The notes below the pieces were generated by a model. The model was not told the origin of the DNA. It did not search any database and was given only the letters and a program-made list of their open reading frames with translations. This document shows positions 13,578 through 13,950 of a stretch of 13,950 nucleotides of DNA, piece by piece. A program made the translations under genes and the position numbers. Numbering within the stretch: position 1 is the first letter of the stretch; each line of letters begins with the position of its first letter. Origin of the DNA: Armatimonadota bacterium (lineage in GTDB: Bacteria; Armatimonadota; UBA10988; DTZQ01); assembly GCA_012961305.1 (NCBI GenBank), contig DTZQ01000483.1, positions 1 to 13,950 of the forward strand. The letters are read 5' to 3'.

Positions 13578-13950
13578 ATGTTAAGTCATGCTTCCCACTC
13601 TAAGGGATTTACCCTCATCGAACTTCTGGTGGTTATCGCGATAATCGCGATTTTGGCTGCCATTCTTTTTCCCGTGTTCGCCCAGGCACGGGAGAAAGCC
13701 CGCACGGCCAGTTGCCAGTCGAACCTGAAACAGTTGGCGATGGCGAGTCTGATGTATGTGCAGGACTACGATGAGACCTGGTTCACCTGGACGTCCCGGG
13801 GGCGAGACTACGGGCCGGCGGTTCCGCACGACTTGATTTACCCCTACACCCGAAACGACCAACTTTACGTCTGTCCCAGCACTCGAGCCAAACCCGTTCC
13901 GGGTCGTACTTACCGTTATCGGGGCATGATTCTGGAACACACCCGGCCGA
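13578..13950 (+). CDS. prepilin-type N-terminal cleavage/methylation protein, 3' end outside window
   Basis: A partial gene; 124 codons are visible and the frame is still open at the window edge. After a short basic leader (MLSHASHSKG), GFTLIELLVVIAIIAILAA is the type IV pilin/pseudopilin class III signal: prepilin peptidase would cut after Gly11 and methylate Phe12, and Glu16 is the conserved Glu5. The following FPVFAQAREKARTASCQSNLKQL and MYVQDYDE are typical of the large Armatimonadota/Planctomycetota family of pilin-like proteins (DUF1559-related). The globular part has LYVCPS, with a Cys seen in many members. Such genes occur in many copies per genome and often encode surface-displayed or pseudopilin proteins of unclear task rather than the main pilus subunit. 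AAAGGAGGT with a 7-base spacer fixes the start, and the promoter is a perfect consensus. Any link to the glycan genes is speculative. Confidence 0.88.
   Translation, partial: MLSHASHSKGFTLIELLVVIAIIAILAAILFPVFAQAREKARTASCQSNLKQLAMASLMYVQDYDETWFTWTSRGRDYGPAVPHDLIYPYTRNDQLYVCPSTRAKPVPGRTYRYRGMILEHTRP

Noticed and set aside
13581..13940. 119-codon open frame on the - strand at the right edge
   Set aside because: It is antisense to the prepilin-type gene, whose strand is fixed by the class III signal, the ribosome site and the consensus promoter.
1..13950. CRISPR array, phage or transposon
   Set aside because: No regularly spaced direct repeats, transposase, integrase or terminal inverted repeats were seen; Uma2 is not by itself a mobile element.

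Overview
This window looks like chromosomal DNA of a GC-rich, probably thermophilic or hot-spring bacterium, most likely from the Armatimonadota (Fervidibacter-like) or a relative with similar gene content. The evidence is a prepilin-type protein with the segment ILFPVFAQAREKAR, which is typical of that phylum, together with secreted carbohydrate-active proteins, an Uma2-family nuclease and a ceramidase-like protein. This assignment is inferred from protein style only; no rRNA gene or phylogenetic marker is present.

Layout. Bases 1-379 are non-coding but dense. They hold a block of nested RNA hairpins (12-172) in which three loops share UUCAA, two sigma-70-like promoters, and a perfect 16-bp palindrome between the promoters. 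Next is a secreted clan GH-A (GH39-like) glycoside hydrolase on the + strand (380-2896). Its last 160 bases run antisense into a convergent Uma2-family gene (2737-3474, - strand), which has its own promoter. A two-gene - strand operon follows: a complete FabF-type ketosynthase (4959-6173) and, 8 bases downstream, a paralogue that has lost all three catalytic residues (3700-4950). The pair resembles the KS-alpha/chain-length-factor pairs of type II polyketide or specialised fatty acid systems. A back-to-back divergent promoter (6197-6262) drives this operon leftward and a + strand run rightward: a secreted neutral-ceramidase-like hydrolase (6343-7650), a very large exported DUF6259-type TIM-barrel protein with a duplicated N-terminal domain (7813-11283), and a cytoplasmic raffinose-synthase/Sip1-like GH36-related alpha-galactosidase (11354-13516). 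The last is preceded by a 6-codon open frame whose stop overlaps its start. The window ends inside a prepilin-type gene (13578-end) behind a perfect consensus sigma-70 promoter.

How the genes may work together (inference). The GH39-like protein, the DUF6259 protein and the GH36-like enzyme suggest outside-then-inside breakdown of a galactose-containing or otherwise decorated polysaccharide or glycoconjugate. The ceramidase-like protein could remove an amide-linked group outside the cytoplasm. The ketosynthase pair is the odd member: it implies a lipid or polyketide product whose other enzymes (acyl carrier protein, ketoreductase, dehydratase) are not in this window. No tRNA, rRNA, CRISPR array, transposase or phage gene was recognised.
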